In this document: positions 48,007 through 57,900 of the stretch, piece after piece
Numbering within the stretch: the first letter of the stretch is position 1
Layout: each line of letters starts with the position of its first letter
NCBI GenBank assembly: GCA_028291515.1
Contig: JAQGHU010000090.1
Span: 97,101-161,100, forward strand
Reading direction: 5' to 3'
Source: Schlesneria sp.
GTDB taxonomy: Bacteria > Planctomycetota > Planctomycetia > Planctomycetales > Planctomycetaceae
Length of the DNA: 64,000 nucleotides
Notes under the pieces: generated by a model
What the model was told of the DNA's origin: nothing
What the model saw: only the letters and a program-made list of their open reading frames with translations
The model's database searches: none
Program-made: the position numbers and the translations under genes

Positions 48007-48663
48007 TCAGTTTGCGTCGCCGGGGACGATATCAGGGGTGCCAGGCTGGGAAACAGGGGCCTCGCTCTTCGTCCCGAACTTCGGCTCTTCACCTCGCAGC
48101 AAACGCTTCACGTTCGATCGATGCTGCACAATGATTAACAGAGGCACGGCCGCACTGAAAATCGCCATGCTCGTTGAATGCGGCGAGTACGGAGTCAGAA
48201 AGAACAGCCCGAACGTGATCGCTGCAATAATCGAGCTGAGCGAAACGATCCGGAAGATCGCGAAGGTGCCGAAGAATGCGATCATCGCAGCCAGCAAGCC
48301 CCACGGACCGAGCATGCCGGTCACACCGAGTGAGGTCGCAACACCCTTGCCACCGCGGAAGCCGAGCCAGCATGGGAACATGTGACCCACAATCGTGGCC
48401 ACACCCGCGACTACCGCCATGTCTCCGTCAGTTCCGCAGATCCACGTCGGGAACAGCCAGACGGGCAGCAGCCCCTTCAGAGCATCCAGGAACAGGCAGA
48501 TCAGTCCCCACTTCTTTCCGAGGACTCGGCCCACATTTGTCGCGCCGATGTTCCCACTGCCGTGCTTCCGCAGATCGATCCCTTTGACAAAGCGCGCAAT
48601 AATCAACCCGAACGGAATCGACCCGGCGAAGTAACTGGCAACGATCAGTAGAACGATAGACAC
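48007..48663 (-). CDS. plsY: Glycerol-3-phosphate acyltransferase PlsY
   Basis: A 218-residue membrane acyltransferase (acyl-phosphate to glycerol-3-phosphate), the first step of phospholipid synthesis. The motifs are clear: SYFAGSIPFGLIIARFVKGIDLRKHGSGNIGATNVGRVLGKKWG, FPCWLGFRGGKGVATSLGV, and about five membrane spans. The start is GTG at 48663 with AGGAAAG upstream. A Pro/Ser-rich tail (EAPVSQPGTPDIVPGDAN) extends beyond the family end. It lies downstream of serS and the pfaA-like gene on the same strand, but a 358-bp gap with an inverted repeat separates it. Confidence 0.95.
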   Translation of the reverse strand: MSIVLLIVASYFAGSIPFGLIIARFVKGIDLRKHGSGNIGATNVGRVLGKKWGLICLFLDALKGLLPVWLFPTWICGTDGDMAVVAGVATIVGHMFPCWLGFRGGKGVATSLGVTGMLGPWGLLAAMIAFFGTFAIFRIVSLSSIIAAITFGLFFLTPYSPHSTSMAIFSAAVPLLIIVQHRSNVKRLLRGEEPKFGTKSEAPVSQPGTPDIVPGDAN

Positions 48664-49021
48664 GCAGAAACTTTCCTATTACTTAAATCGTTTAACCGCG
48701 AGGGCATCGCCCCGCGCGTCAATCTTCCAAACAGCACTTGTGGACATTCCTGTACCGCACAGAAATGTGATTGAAATAACGTCATTCTCAAATTTGTGAA
48801 TGGAGCAGAGTTTTTCACGCGAAGCCGCGGAGGCGCGAAGCGGGAAACAGAATCAAGCCGTTATTGAAGGATCAAGGTGGTCGTGAGCCAGCCCGTTAAA
48901 ATCAGGCCTTCCGTCTGACGGCGATCTGTCTCAACTCTCTTTCTTCGCGACTCCGCGGCTTCGCGTGAAAAACTCTTCTCCACCGATCAGCGCGCGGGGC
49001 GATGCCCACGCGGTTAAACGA
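48664..49021. other. 358-bp gap holding a palindromic repeat element
   Basis: No gene is seen. It contains the 33-bp inverted repeat described in its own entry, with a fragment of unknown sequence between the arms, and short A/T-rich flanks. Confidence 0.6.
48808..48975. repeat. 33-bp inverted repeat (one mismatch), palindromic element
   Basis: The left arm 48808-48840 (GAGTTTTTCACGCGAAGCCG and on) and the right arm 48943-48975 are inverted copies differing at one base, separated by 102 bp. A family relative of the element at 14261-14396 by layout, with a different arm sequence. Confidence 0.75.
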
Positions 49022-50296
49022 TCAGCCGATCCGATCTTTGCCGACCCAGGGTCGCAGCACTTCCGGCACGGTGATGCTGCCGTCCGCCTGCTGATAGTTC
49101 TCAAGGACCGCAATAATCGCTCGCGTCACCGCGATCGCTGTTCCATTCAGTGTGTGAACGAATCGCGTCCCCTTCCAATCCGGCGACTTGCAGCGAATGC
49201 TCAAGCGACGAGCCTGGAAGTCGGTGCAGTTGGACGCCGACGTGATCTCACCCCACTCACCCGCCTCGCCGCGACCGGGCATCCAGGCTTCCAGATCGAA
49301 CTTACGATAAGCAGGTCCACCCAGATCGCCCGAGGCAATGTCGAGGACTCGGTACGGAATCCCCAACCCTTGGAAGATCTCTTCTTCGATCGCGACGATC
49401 TCCTGATGCAGAGCATCGGATGCCGCGACATCGGGGGCGGTGAAGCCGAACATCTCGATCTTCGTGAACTGGTGAACGCGATAGATCCCGCGAGTCGCTT
49501 TGCCGTGAGCACCAGCCTCAGTCCGAAAACAGTGCGAGATCCCAGCCATCTTGATCGGTAACTGGCTCGCATCCAGGATCTGATCCTTGAGAATGCCCCC
49601 CAAGGTAATTTCAGCGGTGGCCACCAAGCACAGATCGGTCCCGGCGATGGAATAGATCTGTGTCTCATTCCCCCGAGGTTGATAGCCAGTCCCTTCCAGG
49701 ACTTCCATCTTGGCCATATCGGGAGTCGTGTGGAGGGTGAATCCGTGCTGGACCAGCTTCTGGACGGCATACTGAGTTAGAGCCAACTCCAGCAGCACAG
49801 CTTCGTTCTTCAGGAAATAGAAGCCGTGCCCAGCGACGCGTGCTCCCCCTTCCAGATCAATCAGGTCGTGCTTTTCAGCCAGAGCGACGTGATCGAGCGG
49901 TTTGAAATCGAACTTGCGTGGTGTCCCCGACGTTCGCACCGTCTTTGAATCGGCCTCTTCACCGAGCGGCGCGTCGGGATGAGTGAGATTGGGAATCGTC
50001 ATCAGGCCAGCGCGAACATCGGCTTCGACCTTGGTCAATTCCGCTTCCAACTGAGCGACTCGTTCGCGCAGGGCACGACCCTTTTCAACTAAGGCTTGCT
50101 TGTCAGCCGGAGCAGCTTTGGGAATCAGTGCCGACGTCTCCTTCTGTTCGTGGCGAGTCTGATCCGCCTGCGTGATGAGTTGAGACCGCTTGTCCCGCAG
50201 CGATACGATCTGATCGAGATCCGCTTCGACGTGGCGGTGCCCGCAATTGGTCCGGATCGTTTCGATGTTGTCGCAAACAAATTGGAGGTCGAGCAT
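49022..50296 (-). CDS. serS: Seryl-tRNA synthetase
   Basis: A 424-residue class II synthetase. An N-terminal coiled-coil tRNA arm (about 30-100, SLRDKRSQLITQADQTRHEQK, ALRERVAQLEAELTKVEADV) precedes the catalytic domain. Motif 2 is ISHCFRTEAGAHGKATRGIYRVHQFTKIEMF, motif 3 is NGTAIAVTRAIIAVLENYQQADGSI, and the Ser-specific region CTDFQARRL is kept. The C-terminus ends VPEVLRPWVGKDRIG. The length is standard. The ATG follows AGGGACGAA. Confidence 0.97.
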   Translation of the reverse strand: MLDLQFVCDNIETIRTNCGHRHVEADLDQIVSLRDKRSQLITQADQTRHEQKETSALIPKAAPADKQALVEKGRALRERVAQLEAELTKVEADVRAGLMTIPNLTHPDAPLGEEADSKTVRTSGTPRKFDFKPLDHVALAEKHDLIDLEGGARVAGHGFYFLKNEAVLLELALTQYAVQKLVQHGFTLHTTPDMAKMEVLEGTGYQPRGNETQIYSIAGTDLCLVATAEITLGGILKDQILDASQLPIKMAGISHCFRTEAGAHGKATRGIYRVHQFTKIEMFGFTAPDVAASDALHQEIVAIEEEIFQGLGIPYRVLDIASGDLGGPAYRKFDLEAWMPGRGEAGEWGEITSASNCTDFQARRLSIRCKSPDWKGTRFVHTLNGTAIAVTRAIIAVLENYQQADGSITVPEVLRPWVGKDRIG

Positions 50297-50382
50297 TTCG
50301 TCCCTGTATTCTGCAAATGAAACGGATAGTATCCGTCACGATCGCAACAGAGGCCCCTGGACCTCCATCACAAAACCGATCT

Positions 50383-51759
50383 CTACGACTTCATGGCGGC
50401 CAGCTTGTCCCACAGCCGGGCACTGGCTTCGATGCCGCGATGAAAGTCTGCGATTGTAAAATGTTCGTTGGGGCTATGCAGATTGTCTGTATTCAAGCCC
50501 CAGCCGAGCAGGAGTGTATCGAGCCCCAGCACATCCTTGAAGGTCTGCACCACCGGGATCGAGCCTCCTTCACGAATCAATCTCACACGATCAACGCCCC
50601 ACGCCGCTTTGACCGCCGCTGCCGCCGCCTCGATGTAGGGGCTGTTTGGATCGAACACAAATGCCGGACAGCCATGAAAACTCGCGAATTCGAATTTCAG
50701 CGAAGGAGGACATTGCGACTTCAAATACTGATGCAACGCTTCCGTCAGGACATGAGGATCCTGGTCGGGAACAAGGCGGCAGGTGATTTTGACCTTTGCC
50801 TTCGAAGGGACGATCGTCTTCGGGCCGTCCCCCGTGTAGCCACTTACCAGTCCATTCACTTCACACGTCGGTCGAGCCCATCGTCTTTCGATGGTCGAAT
50901 AGCCCGCTTCACCGGCGACCTCGTCAACTCCCAACTCCGCCTTGAAGGCCACTTCATCAAAACCAAGATCACGGAACTGCTGACGTTCGGCCGAGGTCAG
51001 TTCCACGACTTGGTCGTAGAAGCCGGGTATCCGAACACGCCCCTGATCGTCATGCAGCGACGCAATCAGCCGCGCGATTCCCGTCGCGGGATTCGCCACC
51101 GCCCCACCGAAGATCCCAGAGTGCAGATCTTTGCAGGGGCCAGTCACGGTGATTTCAACGGCCAGAATCCCGCGCAGGCCATAGGTGATCGCAGGTTGAC
51201 CAGGCGCGTACTGGCTGGTGTCGCTCACGACCGCCACGTCACACTTCAGACGTTCCGTGTTCGCCTTGAGAAAATCTTCCAAGTTATTGCTGCCGACCTC
51301 CTCTTCGCCCTCGATCACATATTTCAAGTTGACGGGCAAGCTGCCAACTGTCCGCAGCCAGGCTTCCGCCGATTTGATGTGAGTGAACATCTGCCCTTTA
51401 TCGTCGGTGGCCCCGCGAGCATAGACATATCCGTCACGGATCGTCGGTTCGAACGGTGGAGTGGTCCACAGGTTCAATGGGTCGGCAGGCTGCACGTCGT
51501 AATGGCCGTACACCATGACTGTCGGCGCACCTGGCGCGTTCAGCCATTCGGCATAGACAATCGGGTGCCCGGCCGTCGGGACGATCTCGGCTTTGAAACC
51601 GAGATCGGCAAATTGCCGGTAGACGAATTCCGCACCACGCAGCATGTGCGGCTTGCAGACGGGATCGGCGCTCACCGTGGGAATGCGCAGCAGTTCTTTC
51701 AGTTCTTCCAGGAACCGATCGGCGTTTTCGCTGAGATACTTGGCAACGCGGGCGTCCAT
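50383..51759 (-). CDS. M20-family dipeptidase
   Basis: A 458-residue M20/M25/M40 metallopeptidase of the dipeptidase type. It shows VMVYGHYDVQPADPLNLWTTPPFEPTI (metal His/Asp), YARGATDDKGQMFTHIKSAEAW, VIEGEEEVGSNNLEDFL (catalytic and metal Glu), HSGIFGGAVANPATGIARLIASL, GYTGDGPKTIVPSKAKVKITCRLVPDQDP and the final metal His in PNEHFTIADFHRGIEA. The ATG has a perfect GGAGG 6 nt upstream. It lies 152 bp after the megasynthase stop on the same strand. Linkage to lipid synthesis is not implied. Confidence 0.95.
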   Translation of the reverse strand: MDARVAKYLSENADRFLEELKELLRIPTVSADPVCKPHMLRGAEFVYRQFADLGFKAEIVPTAGHPIVYAEWLNAPGAPTVMVYGHYDVQPADPLNLWTTPPFEPTIRDGYVYARGATDDKGQMFTHIKSAEAWLRTVGSLPVNLKYVIEGEEEVGSNNLEDFLKANTERLKCDVAVVSDTSQYAPGQPAITYGLRGILAVEITVTGPCKDLHSGIFGGAVANPATGIARLIASLHDDQGRVRIPGFYDQVVELTSAERQQFRDLGFDEVAFKAELGVDEVAGEAGYSTIERRWARPTCEVNGLVSGYTGDGPKTIVPSKAKVKITCRLVPDQDPHVLTEALHQYLKSQCPPSLKFEFASFHGCPAFVFDPNSPYIEAAAAAVKAAWGVDRVRLIREGGSIPVVQTFKDVLGLDTLLLGWGLNTDNLHSPNEHFTIADFHRGIEASARLWDKLAAMKS

Positions 51760-51911
51760 GTAATCCTCCGTGACAATGGTCTATCAAGATCACTTCGCGA
51801 CAGGCGAAGTCGGTTGGCAACCGAAGTGGTCGTTCCCTTCGCCGCACGAGAATACTCGCCCGGCTGGCGGGGCGAAAGCAGTCCGTGCCTTGCCCCTGCC
51901 GCTTCGCTCAA

Positions 51912-54900
51912 TCAGGCCAGACGATTCTGGCTGAACGCGTTCGCCAATGATGCGTCGGCCACGCTCTCGCAGCCAGTCATTTGAGCCACCAGAGCCCCTT
52001 GGATATCGAGGAACTCAATGTCGGCTCGAATCGTATGCTCGGTCGCTTGAGTCACCTTGACGACGATCTTGATGCCGCTGGTCGGGAACACTTTGCGGAA
52101 CTGACGATAGCTGCCAATCGCGCATGGCAGGCAGGGCATGCCACGTTGCTCCTGAGTCCACAAAATCACCGCCTGCAGAGCCCCGTCGATCGAAAGCGGG
52201 TCAGCCAACCAGGCACTGCGGAAAGGATCGTGCATCCAGGCCCAGGGTGCCGGAGAGGTTCTCGACGCCACGATAATTCCGTCCGGCGAACACGCTTCGA
52301 CGGCCGCAATCCCCTGCAAATGCGGCCCGTGGAACAGCTTCGTCGCATACGCGGTCGTCATCTCGTGCGAATAGGAGTGACGAGTGACCTGCAGTTGAGG
52401 TTGCGGCTGCGGATTCGTCGGAAGTTGCGCCGACAAAATCACGTTGCCAGCCGCATGGATCGTCTCGCGTCCGCCGTTGCTTCCAATCAATTGAGTTCGG
52501 ATCGTAAAGCGAGTTCCCACGCGAATAGGCTTACCCACCATGACACGCAACAAAAGCTTGTCGTTGCGATCCATCCGAACGCCGTGGAAAACACGGAAGT
52601 CATCAAAGCCTTCCAGTTCCAGGCCCGGGTTGTGATGGATCGCACCATGAGCCAGCCACTCCAGGATGATCGCCACAGGGACGACGGCCTTGCCACCGAT
52701 GACGTGTGATTCCAGATAGGGTGACTGCTGAACATCAATGCTCTTCTCGAACGCGATCTTGAGTTCGCTGGATGGCTCACTGACGACAGCGGCCGACGCT
52801 GTTGGAGTCGGCTGCGGAATCGACGGAGCAGTAGCCGGTGCGTCAGTCTTGCCAAGCACCAGCACCTCGACAGGCCAGCTTCCTGTTTGTGAGAGTTCCT
52901 GGACGACCAGCTTCGCACCATCGGCCAACGGAATTAATCCGACTTGCTCGGCTGCGAACAGCTTCTTCAGACCGCCGGTCACCATGCCGCCGTCCCATGG
53001 TCCCCAGTTAAACGAAACCACATGACACTGCCGATTCTCGATCGAGAACTGACGAGCCAGCTTGTTGAGGACTTCGTTCGCCATCGCGTAGTCGCACTGA
53101 CCGACTCGGCCATAGCGAGCCGTGTATGATGAGAACAGGCACAGCACGCGCAGTTGATCATGTCGGATCGCACCAAGGACGTTGCGTAGGCCCGTCACCT
53201 TGGTCTGATACACGCGATCAAACTGTTCGCGAGTTTTGTCTTCGATCCGTTGGTCTGCCAGAACGCCCGCTCCATGGATGACCCCTCGTATTGGTCCATG
53301 TTGGTTTTGCAGTTGCACAAGCAACAACCGGACCGCGGCCAGATCGCGAATGTCGACAGCGTGATACTCCACAGGGGCACCGAGCGCTCGCAGACGATTC
53401 AGCGTGGTTGTCACTTCGCGGCCAGCCAGGACTTGGCGGAACTGAGATTCAATCTCTTTGGGTAACGTTCCCTTGGGTAGATTTCGAATCAAGCCTTGCT
53501 TGATCTCGGCATCACTCGAAGCGACCCGCAACCACTCCGGTTCCGCAGCAGGTTCGGGGCTACGACCCAAAATCGCCAGTCGGCACTTCCACTGTTGAAC
53601 CGCAGCCACGGCCGCTTCAGCCGTAACACCGCGGGCACCACCGCTGACGATCACCAGATCGCCCGGCTGAATTGCGGATGCGCTCGTGCTAAAAGTACTG
53701 AGCGACTGTTCGACGACAGTCGGCGTCGTGGCCCCCCTTGGCGAAAGCCCGACCTCGACTGGACCTTTGCGGAATAGCTGATCGACAATTTGAACAGCCG
53801 CGTCGTTCGTCGATCCCCAGTCGCTCGAGACATCGATTGCTTTACACGTCACGTCCGGCCATTCACGAGCCGCCGATTTCGCCAATCCTGCCAACCCGCC
53901 CGAGAGCGGATCCGTCAAAGCTTGCTGCGCCTCAAAGCCAAATCGCCCATTCAGGTGAGCGACTGTCGCAAACACGCTGGCACCTGCTTTTGCGGCCTGA
54001 CGCAACGCGGGGCCAGCCTTCTGCAAGAGCTCGATTGCCCGCCACAGGTGACGGTCCTGAGTTCCCTCAGCGTGTGCAATCACAATCAACCCAGCCAACT
54101 GAGCAGGTGCCGTCGTGGCACCCGGTTCGTCCAATTGAATCAGCCGCGGCTTCAACCCGCGCTTGGTCAACTCGGCGGCAATCTGCAGTGACAAGCCGAG
54201 ACCATCATCCGTAACCCAGACCTCCCCACCGCGAACGATTGGTAGTTCGGGCAGGGGAGGCAGCGATTCCGAGCGAACGATACTGCGAACAAGAGTGGAT
54301 GGCTGCGTCAGCGGCTGTCCGGCCGACGATGGAGAACCTGAGTACTGATTGCTGAGTACTGGCTGCGAACCGGCCCCAGATGACAATCCGACTGGTGCGG
54401 CGAGTGCTGGTTGCAACATCGGTGAACCAGCCGCGCCATTCGCAGCACTTCTCGCTTCAGCAAGCGTCACCACATCACCCAACGTGTGCAGTGATCCAAG
54501 TTCGTCTGGCTTGAACGCTGGCAAGTTCGCGACCCGTTCCTGCAACGCCGAGAGGATTTCAACGCGCTTGATCGAATCAATTCCCAAGTCGTGATCCAAG
54601 CTCATCCCCAAGTTCAACATCTCAGTGGGATAGCCCGTCTTTTCTGAGACGACAGCGAGGACGGTGGCTGAGAGAGATGGTCCCGCGATCGCATTCACAG
54701 ACATACTCGATACTGAGTACTGAGTACTAAGTACCGGCTGCGGAGCAGCCACGGATGACAATGCCGGAACACTATCAGGCACCGATTGCGACACCGATGA
54801 AACACCAATGCCATTCGCGGCACTCCTCGCCTCTGCCAGTGTCACCACATCGCCCAACGTGTGCAGTGAACCAAGTTCGTCTGGTTTGAATGCCGGCAAG

Positions 54901-57900
54901 TTTGCGACGCGTTCCTGCAACGCCGAGAGGATTTCAACTCGCTTGATCGAATCGATTCCCAGGTCATGATCCAGGCTCATCCCCAGATTCAGCATCTCGG
55001 TCGGGTAGCCCGTCTTTTCCGACACAACAGCGAGAACGGTGGCCGAGAGCGATGGTCCCGCGATCGCATTCCCAGGCGTGCTCGGTACTGAGTACGGAGT
55101 ACTGAATACTGGCTGCGGAGCCGTCACGGTCGATACCGGAGCGGCAACCTGAACCACTGCAGGTACCGGTGAATCAGCAGTGCCACTCGCAGCACTTCGT
55201 GCTTCGGCAAGAGCCACCACATCACCCAACGTATGCAGCGATCCAAGCTCATCTGGCTTGAATGCTGGCAGATTCGCAACTCGCTCCTGAAGAGCCGATA
55301 GGATTTCAACCCGCTTGATCGAATCGATTCCCAAATCGTGATCCAGGCTCATCCCCAAATTCAGCATCTCAGTCGGGTAGCCGGTCTTTTCTGAGACGAC
55401 GGCGAGGACGGTTGCCGACAACGCTGGGCCTGCCGCAGAGACTGACGTCGTCGCCGGAACACTGAGTACTGAGTACTGAGTACCCTGTACTGGCTGCGGT
55501 GCGGCAGCACTGGACAACAGCGTTGCGTTGGTTGGTGAGGTCCCACTCGCAGCGCTTCTCGCCTCGGCAAGTGCAACCACATCACCCAACGTGTGCAGTG
55601 AACCAAGCTCGTCTGGCTTGAACGCAGGCAGATTCGCAACTCGCTCCTGAAGAGCCGATAGGATTTCAACTCGCTTGATCGAATCGATCCCCAGATCGTG
55701 ATCCAGGCTCATCCCCAGACTGAGCATCTCGGTCGGGTAGCCGGTCTTTTCTGAGACCACTGCGAGAACAGTGGTCGACAATGCCGAGGTAACCGCTGGA
55801 GCAGGTGGCTCGGCAGGTAGGGCAGGACCCTTCAGTGGAGCACTCGGCGCGGGCAGTGAAGTCACGGCGGCTGACGTGATGGGAGCCGGAGGAGTTGCGA
55901 GCAAAGCCACCGGGACAGTCGTACTGAGTACTGAGTACTGAGTACTGAGTACTGGTTGCGGAGCCGCTGGCGGAGCGACCGGAGGTTTCATCGCCGGAGC
56001 AACATCCGAAGGCAACGGAATAAACGGCCGTTGAGCCGCAGCCGCAACAACTGGTGTCTCGAACGAAGCCCTCGGTGCTGCAGGCTTCGGCGCGGAGTTT
56101 CCCAAGGTCAGTTCAAGCTGTCGGCGCGATAGTTCTTCAAACGTGCGCAAGGCGGCTTCTTGCGATTCCAGGAACCGTTGATGAATTCTCGCGGTCTCTT
56201 CCTGCATCTGCTTTAACGTCTGCAGATGCTGCTGAACCGTGGCGATGGCGCGTGGCGACAGAGCATTCTCTTCGCGGCGGGGCACATCAGGGCTCGTCAT
56301 GGCAGGAGGCACCGGTAAGGCAGCAGGCAATGGCAACGGAAGTGAAATATCGCGGGCTGGTGAGGGTGCAACTGGCGAAACCAACGGCTGCTGCAATTGC
56401 CCATTGGTCTGCGGCTGATTCTGAGTGGGCGGCGGCGCGACGGGCATCTGCGCAGCAGGCACAACCATCGGCGGACGAGGTGGCAGTGGCGTTCGCGGCT
56501 TCACGTAGTTCGCTCCACAAATCGGAATGCGCAATCGACTCGACGTAGCTTCAACGGCAGAGGCCTGCGGATCCCAGGCATCAAGCCGAAGCGCTCGTCC
56601 CGATGCTGACAACTGTGCCAAGGTGTGAGCCAGATCAAAGACACCACCTCGCCGACCATTCGAAGAATCCACCGCAATGGCGCGGAATTCACGACCGCTG
56701 AGGATCGAATTCACGAGACCTGTCAGAACACCACCCGGACCGACTTCCAAGAACGTTCGCACACCGTCGGCATACATCTGTTCAATTTCATGCACGAAGT
56801 TGACCGGGCGAGCCAACTGCGAGGCCAGCAAGTCACGCGCGGCAGTCGCATCAGCCGGATACTCGGCTCCCGTGCTGTTCGCATAGACCGGCATTTGCGA
56901 CGGCGCAAATTCGACAACTTCCAACTCAGGCCTAAAAGCTCGGCTGGCCGTCGCGACCAAAGGACTATGGAACGCCGCCGCAACCTGCAGCTTCTTTCCG
57001 CGCAGGTTTCGTTGCGAGAACAGCGCCGAGGCTCGATCGATCTCTGGAATGCGACCCGACAACACGATTTGATTCGGGCTGTTGTAGTTGGCCACCACCA
57101 GATCGACCGCCATCTCTTTAATCGCCGCTTCGACCTGCGTCAGCGGAGCCCCCACTGCCAGCATGCCGCCGTCGACTTCTTGAGCTTCCGCCATCAGGCG
57201 ACCGCGGAGCATCGACAATCGATAAAGCGTCTTCGGAGCAAACCGGCGTGAAGCACAAAGGGCCGTCAGTTCGCCGTAGCTATGTCCCGCAGCCGCTTCC
57301 GGATGGACACCGAACTGTTCGAGGATCGCCAGGGCACCCAGGCTGACCGCACCAATAGCTGGTTGAGCCACCTGCGTCGCTCGCAGATCGTCGTCCTGTG
57401 CATCGCGATCACCTTGCGACCAGGCCGGTGCCGGGTACACGAAGTCGGTCAACTTATTCATCGCGCGGAAAGGACCGCTCTCGACTCGTGACGCAAAGAC
57501 TTCGTTCGCTTCTGATAACACATCGTTCATCGCTGGAAAGCGGCAAGCCAGCTCGCGCAGCATCCCGATGTATTGCGAACCTTGGCCAGGAAACAAAACT
57601 CCCAAGCGACCCGCGGCTGCTCCGCGACCATAGTAAGCCCCATCGGGAGTCGACCAGTCGGCGCGATCGGCGTACTTCTCCAACATCGTGATCGCACCGG
57701 CGACAATCTTCGCGAGATCGGTCTTATCGCGTTCCACGACGAACAACAGTCGATGAGCGTGTGTCGGCTGGAACGTTGCACGAGTGGCTGTCGCCCGCGT
57801 CCGCGTGGCCGCCCAATCACCAACCTGCGACCAGGCCTGCAACTGGCTGACGAGTTGCGGTTGGCTCTCCGCCGACAACGCGACGATCTGAACATCACCG

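Noticed and set aside
50317..51984. Open frame of 555 codons opposite the M20 dipeptidase
   Set aside because: Fully antisense to a gene with clear catalytic motifs. Its translation is Arg/His/Gln-rich and lacks domain character. It reflects codon bias.
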